Source: an uncultured Lachnospiraceae bacterium
GTDB taxonomy: Bacteria > Bacillota > Clostridia > Lachnospirales > Lachnospiraceae
Direction: 5' to 3'
NCBI GenBank assembly: GCA_910584585.1
Contig: CAJUBP010000037.1
Location: forward strand, 1 to 51,154
Length of the DNA: 51,154 bases
Shown: positions 7,865-16,304 of the stretch, piece by piece
Position numbering within the stretch: the first letter of the stretch is position 1
Layout of the letters: every line of letters starts with the position of its first letter
Program-made: the position numbers and the translations under genes
Notes under the pieces: generated by a model
What the model was told of the DNA's origin: nothing
Databases searched by the model: none
The model's input: the letters and a program-made list of their open reading frames with translations, nothing else

Positions 7865-8653
7865 CTAAGAAGCAATGTCTTTCTTCGTATATTTCAGATA
7901 AGCCGCCGCAATGCCGGCAATCCCAATAACAATACCGATGGCAACCATAGTTTTATCCAAACTGCCGTCCGTGATAATCCCGGCGCTGTCACAATACCCA
8001 AAAGGCGTAATATATTTCAGAAATTCCGCCGCTTCCGCGATGTTTGCAATCAGATTCAGGAAATACATCACAGCAGCCAGTCCAAGGCCCGCGCCGATGC
8101 TTCCTTTTCTCAGAAAGGCGGAGACGCCGAAGCAAATGCCGGCAAGCTCCATCTGAAGGATGCAGTATGCCAGATGAAGCAGGTTCAGCTCCTTCCAGGG
8201 AATTTCTTCGCCGATTGCCGCAATGGAGGCTGCAGAGAGAACGTAGAGGATCAGATTCATTGCAATAATCTGAATCAGGATGGCCGTCAGCTTTTCTGTA
8301 AGAATGCGCCTCCGGTTGACGGGGTGAGTCAGCAAAAATTCGGCGGTTTTGTTCCGTTCCTCTTTGCTGAGAATATTCACTGCGCACAGAGAGGCAAAAA
8401 ACGCTCCGCCAAGTCCCAATATATTGCCGCATTCCACGCTGTAAAATCCCATCAGCGTACCGAAATTCAACTGATCCATGCCAAATGCGGCGGAGAAAGA
8501 ACCCATAGAGGAAAACATGTCGTTCATGCCTTCCATTTCCCCTTTCATTTCCGGAAACAGAAAAATGCAGACTGCCAGCAGAAACCCAATGGCTGCTGTC
8601 CAGATAAAAAAAGAAATTTTGTTCTGCCGAAGTTCATGTGCTGCGATTGTCAT
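7865..8653 (-). CDS. ABC transporter permease (ABC-2 type)
   Basis: A 262-residue hydrophobic protein with about six membrane segments. Examples are ISFFIWTAAIGFLLAVCIFLF at the N-terminus, GNILGLGGAFFASLCAVNIL, LIQIIAMNLILYVLSAASIAAIG and a C-terminal MVAIGIVIGIAGIAAAYL. The intracellular EERNKTAEFLLTHPVNRRRIL stretch resembles ABC-2 permeases of the BcrB/CcmB type. Its ATG overlaps the stop of the ATPase gene by 4 bp, so the two are cotranslated and form one exporter. Substrate unknown; peptide or drug export is typical of such pairs. Confidence 0.85.
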   Translation of the reverse strand: MTIAAHELRQNKISFFIWTAAIGFLLAVCIFLFPEMKGEMEGMNDMFSSMGSFSAAFGMDQLNFGTLMGFYSVECGNILGLGGAFFASLCAVNILSKEERNKTAEFLLTHPVNRRRILTEKLTAILIQIIAMNLILYVLSAASIAAIGEEIPWKELNLLHLAYCILQMELAGICFGVSAFLRKGSIGAGLGLAAVMYFLNLIANIAEAAEFLKYITPFGYCDSAGIITDGSLDKTMVAIGIVIGIAGIAAAYLKYTKKDIAS

Positions 8654-9531
8654 ATTTTGTCACCGTCCTTTTCATAATAATGGAGGAAGATTTCTTCCAG
8701 ATCCGGTTCTGAAACGGCAAGATCTGTCACGTGCCCGGCTGCAAGCCTCTGTAAGAGAAGGTCCATCCCGCCGTTGTAGAGGAAGTTTACGAATCCCTCT
8801 CCTTCTGTCAGATTGCGGATTCCGTCAAGGCCCTTAAGAGATACGCTGCCGTGCACTGTTACGCGCCGCGCGTTGGTTTTGGAAAGTGCGGACACTTCGC
8901 CACAGGCAATGATTCTGCCTTCCCGGATAATGGCTGCCCGGCTGCAGTGTCGCTGGATTTCGGACAATACATGGCTGGACAGAAATATGGTCGCGCCTTT
9001 GCGGTTCTGTTCCTTGAGAATATCAAAAAATTCCCGCTGGATCAGAGGGTCCAGGCCGCCGGTGGGTTCATCCAGAATCAGCAGCTTTGGACTGCTCTGG
9101 AGCGCGCAGACAATGGCTGTTTTCTTACGGTTGCCGAAAGACAACTCATCCACCTTACGGGATAAATCAAGCTGCAGGCGTTCACAGAGTTCTTCTGCTT
9201 TTTTACTGCAGTTCTTTCTGCGCATTTGGGCAGAAAGCTTCAGCACATCTTTCACCTTCATGCCGGGATAAAAGACGGCTTCGGAGGGAAGGTAGCCGAT
9301 GTTTTCCAGAATGGTTTCCCGGCTTTTTCGGATATCTTTTCCAAAAATCCGCGCGCTTCCGGAAGTGGGGAAAATAAGCCCTGTCAGGGTGCGGATGGTT
9401 GTGGATTTTCCTGCGCCGTTGGGGCCCATAAAGCCGAAGAATTCCCTTTCCTTCACAGTGAGATTCAGCTCTGTAATCCCTCTGGATTTTCCGTAATATT
9501 TTGTCAGATCTGTTGTTCTAATTGCTTCCAT
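8650..9531 (-). CDS. ABC transporter ATP-binding protein
   Basis: A 293-residue ATPase. Walker A GPNGAGKS near residue 39, signature LSFGNRKK near 135, Walker B LLILDEPTGGLDP near 153 and the H-loop FLSSHVLSEI follow in the usual order. A C-terminal accessory domain of about 80 residues is as in BcrA-type exporters. The start was set at ATG 9531 because GGAAGGAGC sits 7 bases upstream; the frame extends to 9570 without a ribosome binding site. Partner of the downstream permease. A TetR gene lies upstream on the same strand, suggesting control of an efflux operon. Confidence 0.92.
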   Translation of the reverse strand: MEAIRTTDLTKYYGKSRGITELNLTVKEREFFGFMGPNGAGKSTTIRTLTGLIFPTSGSARIFGKDIRKSRETILENIGYLPSEAVFYPGMKVKDVLKLSAQMRRKNCSKKAEELCERLQLDLSRKVDELSFGNRKKTAIVCALQSSPKLLILDEPTGGLDPLIQREFFDILKEQNRKGATIFLSSHVLSEIQRHCSRAAIIREGRIIACGEVSALSKTNARRVTVHGSVSLKGLDGIRNLTEGEGFVNFLYNGGMDLLLQRLAAGHVTDLAVSEPDLEEIFLHYYEKDGDKI

Positions 9532-9535
9532 AATG

Positions 9536-9642
9536 ATTGCTCCTTCCGAAGATAAATGGTTTTCAGTCAATTTGCGCTTGCCAATCCTTCATAACCGATA
9601 ACTTCAATTGCTCCTTCCGAAGATAAATGGTTTTCAGTCAAT
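9536..9642. repeat. 36-bp direct repeat between TetR and ABC genes
   Basis: A 36-bp sequence containing CCTTCCGAAGATAAATGG is identical at 9536-9571 and 9607-9642. A diverged third version (CCTTCCGAAGATAGATGC) at about 9680-9698 is the 3' coding end of the TetR gene. The repeats therefore appear to derive from the tetR tail. The copy nearest the ATPase supplies its ribosome binding site (GGAAGGAG on the minus strand). Confidence 0.75.
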
Positions 9643-9674
9643 AGTCTGCCGGGCTTTAGAGAAGAGCCAAATAG

Positions 9675-10286
9675 CTATTCCTTCCGAAGATAGATGCTTT
9701 TCCAAAAAGCTATCAGCTTTGTAAAATCTTTTTCCATTTGGGCCATATCCACATCGCCCCGCTGTACCATTTCCCAGAGATAGCCCTCCGAGGCCCAATA
9801 CATTTCCCGGTACATCATGGGAATATCCAGGCCTGGGACAAATTGCGCCGGGTCAAAATTCAGCCGCGCTTTGTCTGCTTTCAGATTGAAATGTTTGTGG
9901 TAGCTTTTTTGAACGGCAGCGGAAATCTCGGCGTCCTTTTCGTAAAACGCCTTAATGGTAAAGTTTGCCATGTCCGGATACAGGCGGATGATCTCCATTT
10001 TTGCCCGCATGCCCCGTTCCATGCTCTCAAACAATTCTTTTTGCTGATAACATTCATATTTGGTCAGATATTCAATGGTTGTTGCCGCGCATTTTTCCCA
10101 AAGGAAGAGATACAGCTCCTTTTTGTTGTGAAAGTAGTGAAAGAGCAGGGATTTGCTGATGCCGGCTGCCTGGGCGATCTGGCTCATGGGGCTGTTTTTA
10201 TAGGAATTCTGGGAAAATACCCGATACCCGGCATTGATAATTGTCCGTTGTTTTTCTTCGGGCAGAGAAAAAAATTTTTCATTCAT
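9675..10286 (-). CDS. TetR/AcrR family transcriptional regulator
   Basis: A 203-residue regulator. The N-terminal helix-turn-helix spans roughly residues 10-55, with the diagnostic segment ISKSLLFHYFHNKKELY. The remaining helical part would bind an unknown ligand. The start was set at ATG 10286, where GGAGGTAACGCT is optimal; the frame extends 30 bases further. It lies upstream of the ABC exporter on the same strand and probably controls it and itself. A split inverted repeat (CGGTCAA/TTGACCG) lies just upstream. Confidence 0.9.
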   Translation of the reverse strand: MNEKFFSLPEEKQRTIINAGYRVFSQNSYKNSPMSQIAQAAGISKSLLFHYFHNKKELYLFLWEKCAATTIEYLTKYECYQQKELFESMERGMRAKMEIIRLYPDMANFTIKAFYEKDAEISAAVQKSYHKHFNLKADKARLNFDPAQFVPGLDIPMMYREMYWASEGYLWEMVQRGDVDMAQMEKDFTKLIAFWKSIYLRKE

Positions 10287-10309
10287 AGCGTTACCTCCGT
10301 GAACCGCTT

Positions 10310-10339
10310 CGGTCAACTATAGTTTAAATCCATTGACCG
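10310..10339. promoter_or_regulatory. Candidate TetR operator upstream of the exporter operon
   Basis: The inverted repeat CGGTCAA (10310-10316) and TTGACCG (10333-10339) is separated by 16 bp. AACTATAGTT, itself a palindrome and a possible minus-strand -10 region (TATAGT), lies inside. The position 24-53 bp before the tetR start suits autoregulation. Confidence 0.5.
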
Positions 10340-10369
10340 ATTTTGGGAAGACCCTGCTGACGGAATTTA

Positions 10370-10411
10370 CTGGAAAAATCATTTGAATTTTTCCAGATTA
10401 AGTTATAAAAT
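10370..10411 (+). promoter_or_regulatory. Promoter overlapped by a 10-bp palindrome, upstream of the transglutaminase genes
   Basis: TTGAAT (10383-10388), 17-base spacer, TAAAAT (10406-10411). A perfect inverted repeat CTGGAAAAAT/ATTTTTCCAG (10370-10379 and 10387-10396, 7-base loop) covers the -35 box. It lacks a T-tract on either strand, so an operator is likelier than a terminator. Confidence 0.45.
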
Positions 10412-10482
10412 AGTAAATAAGTATAGACTAGAGGCTACACAACAGTTTTTCAGGGCGGTTCACCCTGCAGGGAGGAAAGTGT

Positions 10483-13428
10483 ATGAAAAAAAGATATTTT
10501 TTAGTTTTCTGTCTGATGCTGTTTTTGTTTAGCGGCACGGTAACTGCCGGTTTTGAGGATGGGCAAATGGATTCTTCCAGAATTGGGGAGGGAAACGATT
10601 CTTCCCAGATATCTGCTGATTCGGAAGGCATCCAGATGGATGGTTCTGCCCAGGTATCTGCTAATTCGGAAAGCATTGGGACGGACTCTTTCCGGATGAC
10701 GGAGGAAAATCGTTATGATCCGGTTTACTATCAGAAACCTAAAGCGCGCAAGCGGTCTCAGGCAGCCGAAAAGGGCCGGTCTGTCCGGGCGAATCAGGAT
10801 TTAGAGACATATATCGTAGAGCAGCTGCAGCAGTTTTCCGCTGTGATTGATGTGAAAGGGTTTGGAATTCCTGCAGGAGAAGCAAAGGATACTTTTTTCC
10901 AGATCGTAAACAGCCATCCAGAATTGTTTTTTGTGGGAAATTATGTGGGTTGGAGCTACGATTCCAGCGGTATGGCGCTCACTTATAAGAACATAGAGTA
11001 CCGTGACACTCAGGCAAATGTCCTCCGGCAGCAGCAAGAACTGGAAGCGGCAGCGGAGCAGGCCCTTGTCTGGGTAGACGATGCCATGAGCGATATGGAA
11101 AAAGCTCTTGCAGTTCACGATTATCTGGTTCTGAACTGTGAATATGACCAGGAACGGCTGCAAAACGGCACAGTTCCAGGCTATTCCCATTCTGCTTACG
11201 GGGCGTTGGTGAGCAAACTGGCAGTCTGCGACGGCTATTCCAATGCCTATTCTTATATTTTGGAGAAATTAGATATCCCCTGTGAATTGGTGACCAGCAA
11301 CAGCATGAGCCATGCCTGGAGCATGGTATCCATTGACGGAGACTGGTATCATGTGGACGTCACCTGGGATGATCCCATTTGGGATTGTATCGGGCGTGTG
11401 GGGCACAACTATTTTCTTTTGAGCGATCAGGTGATTTCTGACAGCGGCCATAAGCATTCCAATTGGAGCGCCGGCCATCGGGCGGCGTCCGATACTTATA
11501 AACAAGCATTCTGGACGGGAATCCAGTCGGCATTCTGTTATTGGAACGGAGAATGGTATTATGCCAGGTACAATGGAAACAGCCGCACCGCCGATGTGCT
11601 GAAAAAGCAGGAACTTCTGGGCAGCGGGGAAGAGATCGTCCATGCAGAATCCAGTTTGTGGGGGAATTACGGCGGAAATTATATGTATCTGGATTTAGAC
11701 GCGCAAAAGCGGGGCATTTATTTTAACAGCGGAACCGCCATTTACCGGTTAACGGGAAGCGGAGCAGCGGAAATCATATTTGAGCCGGAACTGTCTGCCA
11801 GCCAATATATTTTTGGATTTACCATTAAGGAAAATCAATTGTGCTACGGGCTTCAGAGTACGCCGAATCTGTCCGGAAAACAGAGTATCCGCGCCCATCC
11901 CCTGCCGGAACTGCCTCCGGCCCAGATTACGGGAATTACAGCGGAGGATCTGATTGCCGTTTACGACGGAAAAGCGAAAGTAATTCAGGTGAAAGGCACA
12001 AAAAATGGGGATGCAGTTTCTTATGCCGGAGCGGACGGCGTGTACGGAAGCAGGCAGCCGGAAATGAAAAATGCAGGAACCTATCAGGTTTCTTATAAGG
12101 TAGAGCGAAACGGCTGCGAATCCTTTCTTGGAAAAGCAAAAGTAGTGATTGAAAAGGCAGTGCCGGCATATGCCGTTCCCAAAGGACTTAAGATTGCGGC
12201 GGGACAGCCGTTAGGGGAAGTAAAGCTGCCGGCAGGATTTTCCTGGGAGACAGATACCGGGACGAAATGGCAGGAAGCGGGGGAGATCACCTGCTATGCC
12301 CTTTACTCACCGGAAGATTCCGGGAATTATAAAGAAGTTTCTCATATTCCGGTAAAAATAACGGTGACAGAAGAGGAAGTGCCAGAGAACCCGCCGGAAG
12401 AAGAAAATCCAGAGCAGCCGGAGAATCCGCCGGAGGGAGAAAAGCCTGGGCAGCCGGAAGAACCGGGGAATCCGTCAGAAGGGGAGAAGCCGGGGCAAAC
12501 GGAGAATCTGCCGGGGGAAAGTAAGCCGAAAGAAACGCCTCCTTATACAGTGCCCCAGGGATTGTCCGGCCGCAGCGGCAGTGGGCTGAATACCGTAAAG
12601 CTTCCAACAGGATTTGTCTGGCAGACTTCAGGAAATACGCGCTTGTGGAGAGAAGGAACCTATACCTACTATGTAAAATACATTCCGGACAATGTCCAAA
12701 AATATGTGTCGGTTTCCAATATCCCCGTAAAGGTGAAAGTGATTTGTCCGGGGCACCGGTATCTTTCAAAAGTGGTTCGAGCGGCCACCAGAACCAGAAA
12801 TGGTCAGGAGACATTTACCTGTGAAATCTGCGGGGATATGTATACCAGAGAGATTGCGGCGTATGTTCCTGAGAAGCCGGAGCAGGTGACAGATTTAAAG
12901 GTAACAGGGGTCAGCGCCAGTTCCCTGCAGTTTTCCTGGAAAAGGACAGAGGGCGTGAAATACCGTGTGGTGCTTTATCACAAAAATACTGTAATTTCAA
13001 CCGTATATACCGCCAAAAATGTTCATACCTGCAGTAAGTTAAAACCGGCTGCGGATTATCTGCTGAAAGTTACTGCATACCGGGAAATTGACGGAGGAAA
13101 GTATTACGCAAAACAAGAGGCGTCTGTCCGGGCGTCTACTGCCCTTGGAACGGTGAAGTTAGTCTCCATAAAGAGCAAAGGAGCCGGTAAGGCCAGAATT
13201 ACCTGGAAACGAATACCGGGGGCCGACGGATATGAGATTTATATGAAAACCGGGAAAAGCAGTTATAAGAAAATCAAGACCATTGCCAAGGGAAAAACGG
13301 TCGCTTTTACAAAATCCGGCCTGAAAAAAGGAAAAAGTTACAGCTTCCGGATTCGGGCTTATAAGAAATCCCAGGGGAAGAAGGCATACGGAAGTTACAG
13401 CAATGTGAAAACCTGGAAGCGGAAATAA
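10483..13428 (+). CDS. Secreted transglutaminase-like protein with FN3 domains
   Basis: 981 residues. An N-terminal signal peptide (MKKRYFLVFCLMLFLFSGTVTA) leads to a Ser/Asp-rich linker and then a transglutaminase-like cysteine protease fold. The triad is Cys249 (AVCDGYSNAY), His277 (SHAWSMV) and Asp292 (HVDVTWDDP). Beta-rich modules follow, then a Pro/Glu repeat linker near 630-680 (PEGEKPGQPEEP type), a CPGH...CEICG cysteine module and two fibronectin type III domains; the last is very lysine-rich. The wall-facing location is inferred; no LPXTG motif is seen. It is 38 bp upstream of a clear paralog. Substrate (peptidoglycan peptide or host protein) unknown. Confidence 0.85.
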   Translation: MKKRYFLVFCLMLFLFSGTVTAGFEDGQMDSSRIGEGNDSSQISADSEGIQMDGSAQVSANSESIGTDSFRMTEENRYDPVYYQKPKARKRSQAAEKGRSVRANQDLETYIVEQLQQFSAVIDVKGFGIPAGEAKDTFFQIVNSHPELFFVGNYVGWSYDSSGMALTYKNIEYRDTQANVLRQQQELEAAAEQALVWVDDAMSDMEKALAVHDYLVLNCEYDQERLQNGTVPGYSHSAYGALVSKLAVCDGYSNAYSYILEKLDIPCELVTSNSMSHAWSMVSIDGDWYHVDVTWDDPIWDCIGRVGHNYFLLSDQVISDSGHKHSNWSAGHRAASDTYKQAFWTGIQSAFCYWNGEWYYARYNGNSRTADVLKKQELLGSGEEIVHAESSLWGNYGGNYMYLDLDAQKRGIYFNSGTAIYRLTGSGAAEIIFEPELSASQYIFGFTIKENQLCYGLQSTPNLSGKQSIRAHPLPELPPAQITGITAEDLIAVYDGKAKVIQVKGTKNGDAVSYAGADGVYGSRQPEMKNAGTYQVSYKVERNGCESFLGKAKVVIEKAVPAYAVPKGLKIAAGQPLGEVKLPAGFSWETDTGTKWQEAGEITCYALYSPEDSGNYKEVSHIPVKITVTEEEVPENPPEEENPEQPENPPEGEKPGQPEEPGNPSEGEKPGQTENLPGESKPKETPPYTVPQGLSGRSGSGLNTVKLPTGFVWQTSGNTRLWREGTYTYYVKYIPDNVQKYVSVSNIPVKVKVICPGHRYLSKVVRAATRTRNGQETFTCEICGDMYTREIAAYVPEKPEQVTDLKVTGVSASSLQFSWKRTEGVKYRVVLYHKNTVISTVYTAKNVHTCSKLKPAADYLLKVTAYREIDGGKYYAKQEASVRASTALGTVKLVSIKSKGAGKARITWKRIPGADGYEIYMKTGKSSYKKIKTIAKGKTVAFTKSGLKKGKSYSFRIRAYKKSQGKKAYGSYSNVKTWKRK

Positions 13429-13466
13429 ATAGACAGAACAATATCGTTGAGAAAAGGAGCAGATTT

Positions 13467-16028
13467 ATGAAGAAAAGATTTTTATTTCCCGTTTTACTTC
13501 TGCTGTGTTTGTTTGGGGGCACAGCATACGCAAGCCCAGTGGAGCAGGAGCAGATGGAAACAATTACGTTAACGGATGAGAACCGTTACAATCCGGCATA
13601 TTATCAGGAACCGGAGAAAATATATCCGGCAGCAGACGCCGGGATGGGGCGCGCGGCGCAGGTGACCTTGGAAGAGTATGTGGTGAGCGCGTTGGAGGAG
13701 TTTCAGACAACAATTGATATTTCAGCATATAATATTCCAAGGGCGGAAGCTGGAGATGTATTTTTTCAGATTTTGAATAATCATCCGTCTTTATTCTATG
13801 TAGATGGGATGATCCGTTATTCTCTGACTTCTTCTGATACAGTAGTTGAATATTATATCACATATAGCGATACCATAGACAATATTGAAGTTCAGAAAGC
13901 AGATTTTGACCGGGCAATTAATCAGGCGTTAGCTTGGACAGATCCTAATATGACAGATTTAGAGAAAGCCTTGGCTGTACATGATTATCTTGTATTAGAG
14001 TGTGAATATGACAGCGAAAATCTGGAAGCGAACACAGTGCCGATGGTATCCCATTCAGCTTATGGAGCATTGGTGAATAAGGTGGCTGTATGTGACGGAT
14101 ATTCCAAAGCATATATCAGTATACTGGAGGAGCTTGGGATTTCCAGTAAGATGGCGTCAAGCGAAAGCATGAATCATGCCTGGAATCTGGTTTCTATTGA
14201 TGGAAACTGGTATCATGTAGACGCTACCTGGGACGATCCTACCTGGGACAGTATCGGACGGGCGCGCCATTATTATTTTATGTTAAGTGATGCGGCAATA
14301 TCAGATGCAAACCATGGGCATAAAGGTTGGGTGAGGGAATACACTGCCGGTTCCAATACTTACGATAACGCATTCTGGTCTGAGATTGATTCCGCCATTT
14401 GTTATCAGCAAGGGAACTGGTATTATTCAAAATACAACGAAGATTATACTACTGTAACATTGGTGAAAAAGTCAGAACTTTTGGGAACAGAAGAAAATAC
14501 AGTTTATGAAGAAAAGGATACGTGGAATGGTTATATGATGAGAGGCATGTATCTGGATCTTGAACCTGCAAAAAATGAGATTTATTTTAATACCAGAACC
14601 GATATCCGCAAAATAGATGCAGGTGGAACAGTTACAACAGTGTATCAGCCGGAATGTCCGGCGGGGCAGTTAATATTTGGCTTTACAGTGAGAGGCTCCA
14701 GACTGTGTTATGCACTTCAGGAAGATCCTAATTTGCAGAAAAAACAAGAGATTCAAATATATATCATAGAAGAACTCCGGCTTCCGGAAATTACCGGAGT
14801 TACTGCTTCAGACGTTATAACGGTCTATGATAACACTGCCAAAACGATTACAGTAACAGGCAACCAACCAAACGATAAAGTCTCGTATAAGTTAGAGGGC
14901 GGCAGTTACGGCGCAAGCCAACCCAAATTGATTAATGCCGGAACTTATCGGGTATGGTATCGGGTGGAACGTGAGAATTGTGAGACTTTGGAAAAACAGG
15001 TTCAGGTGGTGATCAACCAGGCAGAACCGGAATATACAGTTCCCGTGGATTTAAATGGCAGCAGTGGCACAGCCTTAAGTCAGATCAGACTGCCGGAAGG
15101 ATTTTCATGGGAGAATGGAACTGTAAAATTAAAGGAAGAAGGCGAAAAGTCCTTTTATGTCGTTTATATGCCGGAGGACTCCCGGAATTATAAAACTATT
15201 TCTCACATTGAAGTGAAAGTAACAGTAACCTGTCCAGGTCATACTTATACTTCTAAAGTGACAGTGCAGCCTACCGTGACAAGCAAAGGATTGAGGACCT
15301 ATACCTGCAGTTTATGCGGAAATACATATACAGAAGAGATTGCAATGCTTGAACCGGATACACCGGGAGGAAGCGGAGGCACAGGAGGTTCTGGAAGCAA
15401 TGGAGGAACAGGGAACGAAAGCACAGGAGGTACTGGCGGCGCTCAGAATCCCGGAACAACAAGCACCCCTCAGAAACCAGAGAAAGTTACGGGCCTGAAA
15501 GTAAGCAAGGCAACCGCCGATTCCCTGAAATTTTCCTGGAAAGCTGTAACAGGGGCCGGCTACCGACTTTCCCTTTACAAAGGAAGCAAAGCTGTTTCCA
15601 CGGTATACCTGCAAACCAATTCCTATACCTGCAAGAACCTGAAAGCGGCAACAGCCTACACGGTCAAGGTAACTTCTTATGTAGAAAACAAGGGAACAAA
15701 ATTGTATGCCTCTTCCGAAACATCCTTAAAGGCGGCGACTGCTCCCGGCAAGGCAAAATTAGCTTCCGTTAAGAAAAAAGGAAGCGGCAAAGCGAAAATT
15801 ACATGGAAGAAGACTGCAGGAGCCGATGGATACGAAATTTTCATGCGCACCGGAAAAGGAAGCTATAAGAAAATCAAAACTATTGCCAAGGGCAAAACAA
15901 CAACATTTACCAAGTCGGGGCTGAAAAAAGGAAAGAGCTACAGTTTCCGTATCCGCGCTTATAAGAAATCAGCTGCCGGCAAGACATTCGGAAGCTACAG
16001 CAGTGCAAAAACATTGAAAATGAAATAA
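13467..16028 (+). CDS. Secreted transglutaminase-like protein with FN3 domains (paralog)
   Basis: 853 residues, same order as its neighbour: signal peptide (FLFPVLLLLCLFGGTAYA), NRYNPAYYQ segment, transglutaminase-like core with Cys209 (AVCDGYSKAY), His237 (NHAWNLV) and Asp252 (HVDATWDDP), beta modules, the CPGH...CSLCG module, a Gly/Ser/Thr-rich linker in place of the Pro/Glu linker, and two FN3 domains. The last FN3 domains of the two proteins are nearly identical, while the linkers differ. This indicates tandem duplication followed by linker exchange or expansion. ATG 13467 has AAAGGAG upstream. A strong terminator follows at 16081, so the pair forms one operon. Confidence 0.85.
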   Translation: MKKRFLFPVLLLLCLFGGTAYASPVEQEQMETITLTDENRYNPAYYQEPEKIYPAADAGMGRAAQVTLEEYVVSALEEFQTTIDISAYNIPRAEAGDVFFQILNNHPSLFYVDGMIRYSLTSSDTVVEYYITYSDTIDNIEVQKADFDRAINQALAWTDPNMTDLEKALAVHDYLVLECEYDSENLEANTVPMVSHSAYGALVNKVAVCDGYSKAYISILEELGISSKMASSESMNHAWNLVSIDGNWYHVDATWDDPTWDSIGRARHYYFMLSDAAISDANHGHKGWVREYTAGSNTYDNAFWSEIDSAICYQQGNWYYSKYNEDYTTVTLVKKSELLGTEENTVYEEKDTWNGYMMRGMYLDLEPAKNEIYFNTRTDIRKIDAGGTVTTVYQPECPAGQLIFGFTVRGSRLCYALQEDPNLQKKQEIQIYIIEELRLPEITGVTASDVITVYDNTAKTITVTGNQPNDKVSYKLEGGSYGASQPKLINAGTYRVWYRVERENCETLEKQVQVVINQAEPEYTVPVDLNGSSGTALSQIRLPEGFSWENGTVKLKEEGEKSFYVVYMPEDSRNYKTISHIEVKVTVTCPGHTYTSKVTVQPTVTSKGLRTYTCSLCGNTYTEEIAMLEPDTPGGSGGTGGSGSNGGTGNESTGGTGGAQNPGTTSTPQKPEKVTGLKVSKATADSLKFSWKAVTGAGYRLSLYKGSKAVSTVYLQTNSYTCKNLKAATAYTVKVTSYVENKGTKLYASSETSLKAATAPGKAKLASVKKKGSGKAKITWKKTAGADGYEIFMRTGKGSYKKIKTIAKGKTTTFTKSGLKKGKSYSFRIRAYKKSAAGKTFGSYSSAKTLKMK

Positions 16029-16080
16029 GAAAGAGTATATTTGAAATACGATTGAATTGAGATCAAATTAAGAGGAAAAG

Positions 16081-16127
16081 AAAATCCGGTGAAATTTTCA
16101 GGTTCTGAAAATTTCACCGGATTTTTT
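16081..16127. terminator. Bidirectional intrinsic terminator
   Basis: A perfect 17-bp stem (TCCGGTGAAATTTTCAG at 16085-16101 with its complement at 16105-16121, loop GTT) is followed by TTTTTTC on the plus strand and preceded by an A-rich tract that gives a T-run on the minus strand. It lies between the transglutaminase operon and the convergent OYE genes. Confidence 0.92.
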
Positions 16128-16170
16128 CTTTTTAAGGCTCAGGGCTGAAAATCAGCGTGACCGACAGCCC

Positions 16171-16272
16171 CTGCTTTGAAACAAGATGTGAATCTGACAG
16201 TTCTCTGTTTTGAAACAAAATGTGAATCTGGCAGTCCCCTGTTTTGAAACAAAATGTGAATCTGACAGTTTT
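16171..16272. repeat. Three tandem 34-bp units
   Basis: Units at 16171-16204, 16205-16238 and 16239-16272 each read CTGNTTTGAAACAANATGTG plus AATCTGNCAG. They differ at only a few positions. They lie between the terminator and the 3' end of the convergent oxidoreductase gene (stop at 16305). No coding potential or transposon ends. Confidence 0.85.
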
Positions 16273-16304
16273 AAAGTTTCATCCGAAAAGAGCGGAATAT
16301 ATTT

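Noticed and set aside
7751..8677. 308-residue plus-strand open frame antisense to the ABC permease
   Set aside because: Composition is that of a reverse-complement shadow (His/Arg/Cys-rich), while the minus strand encodes a convincing six-helix permease with translational coupling.
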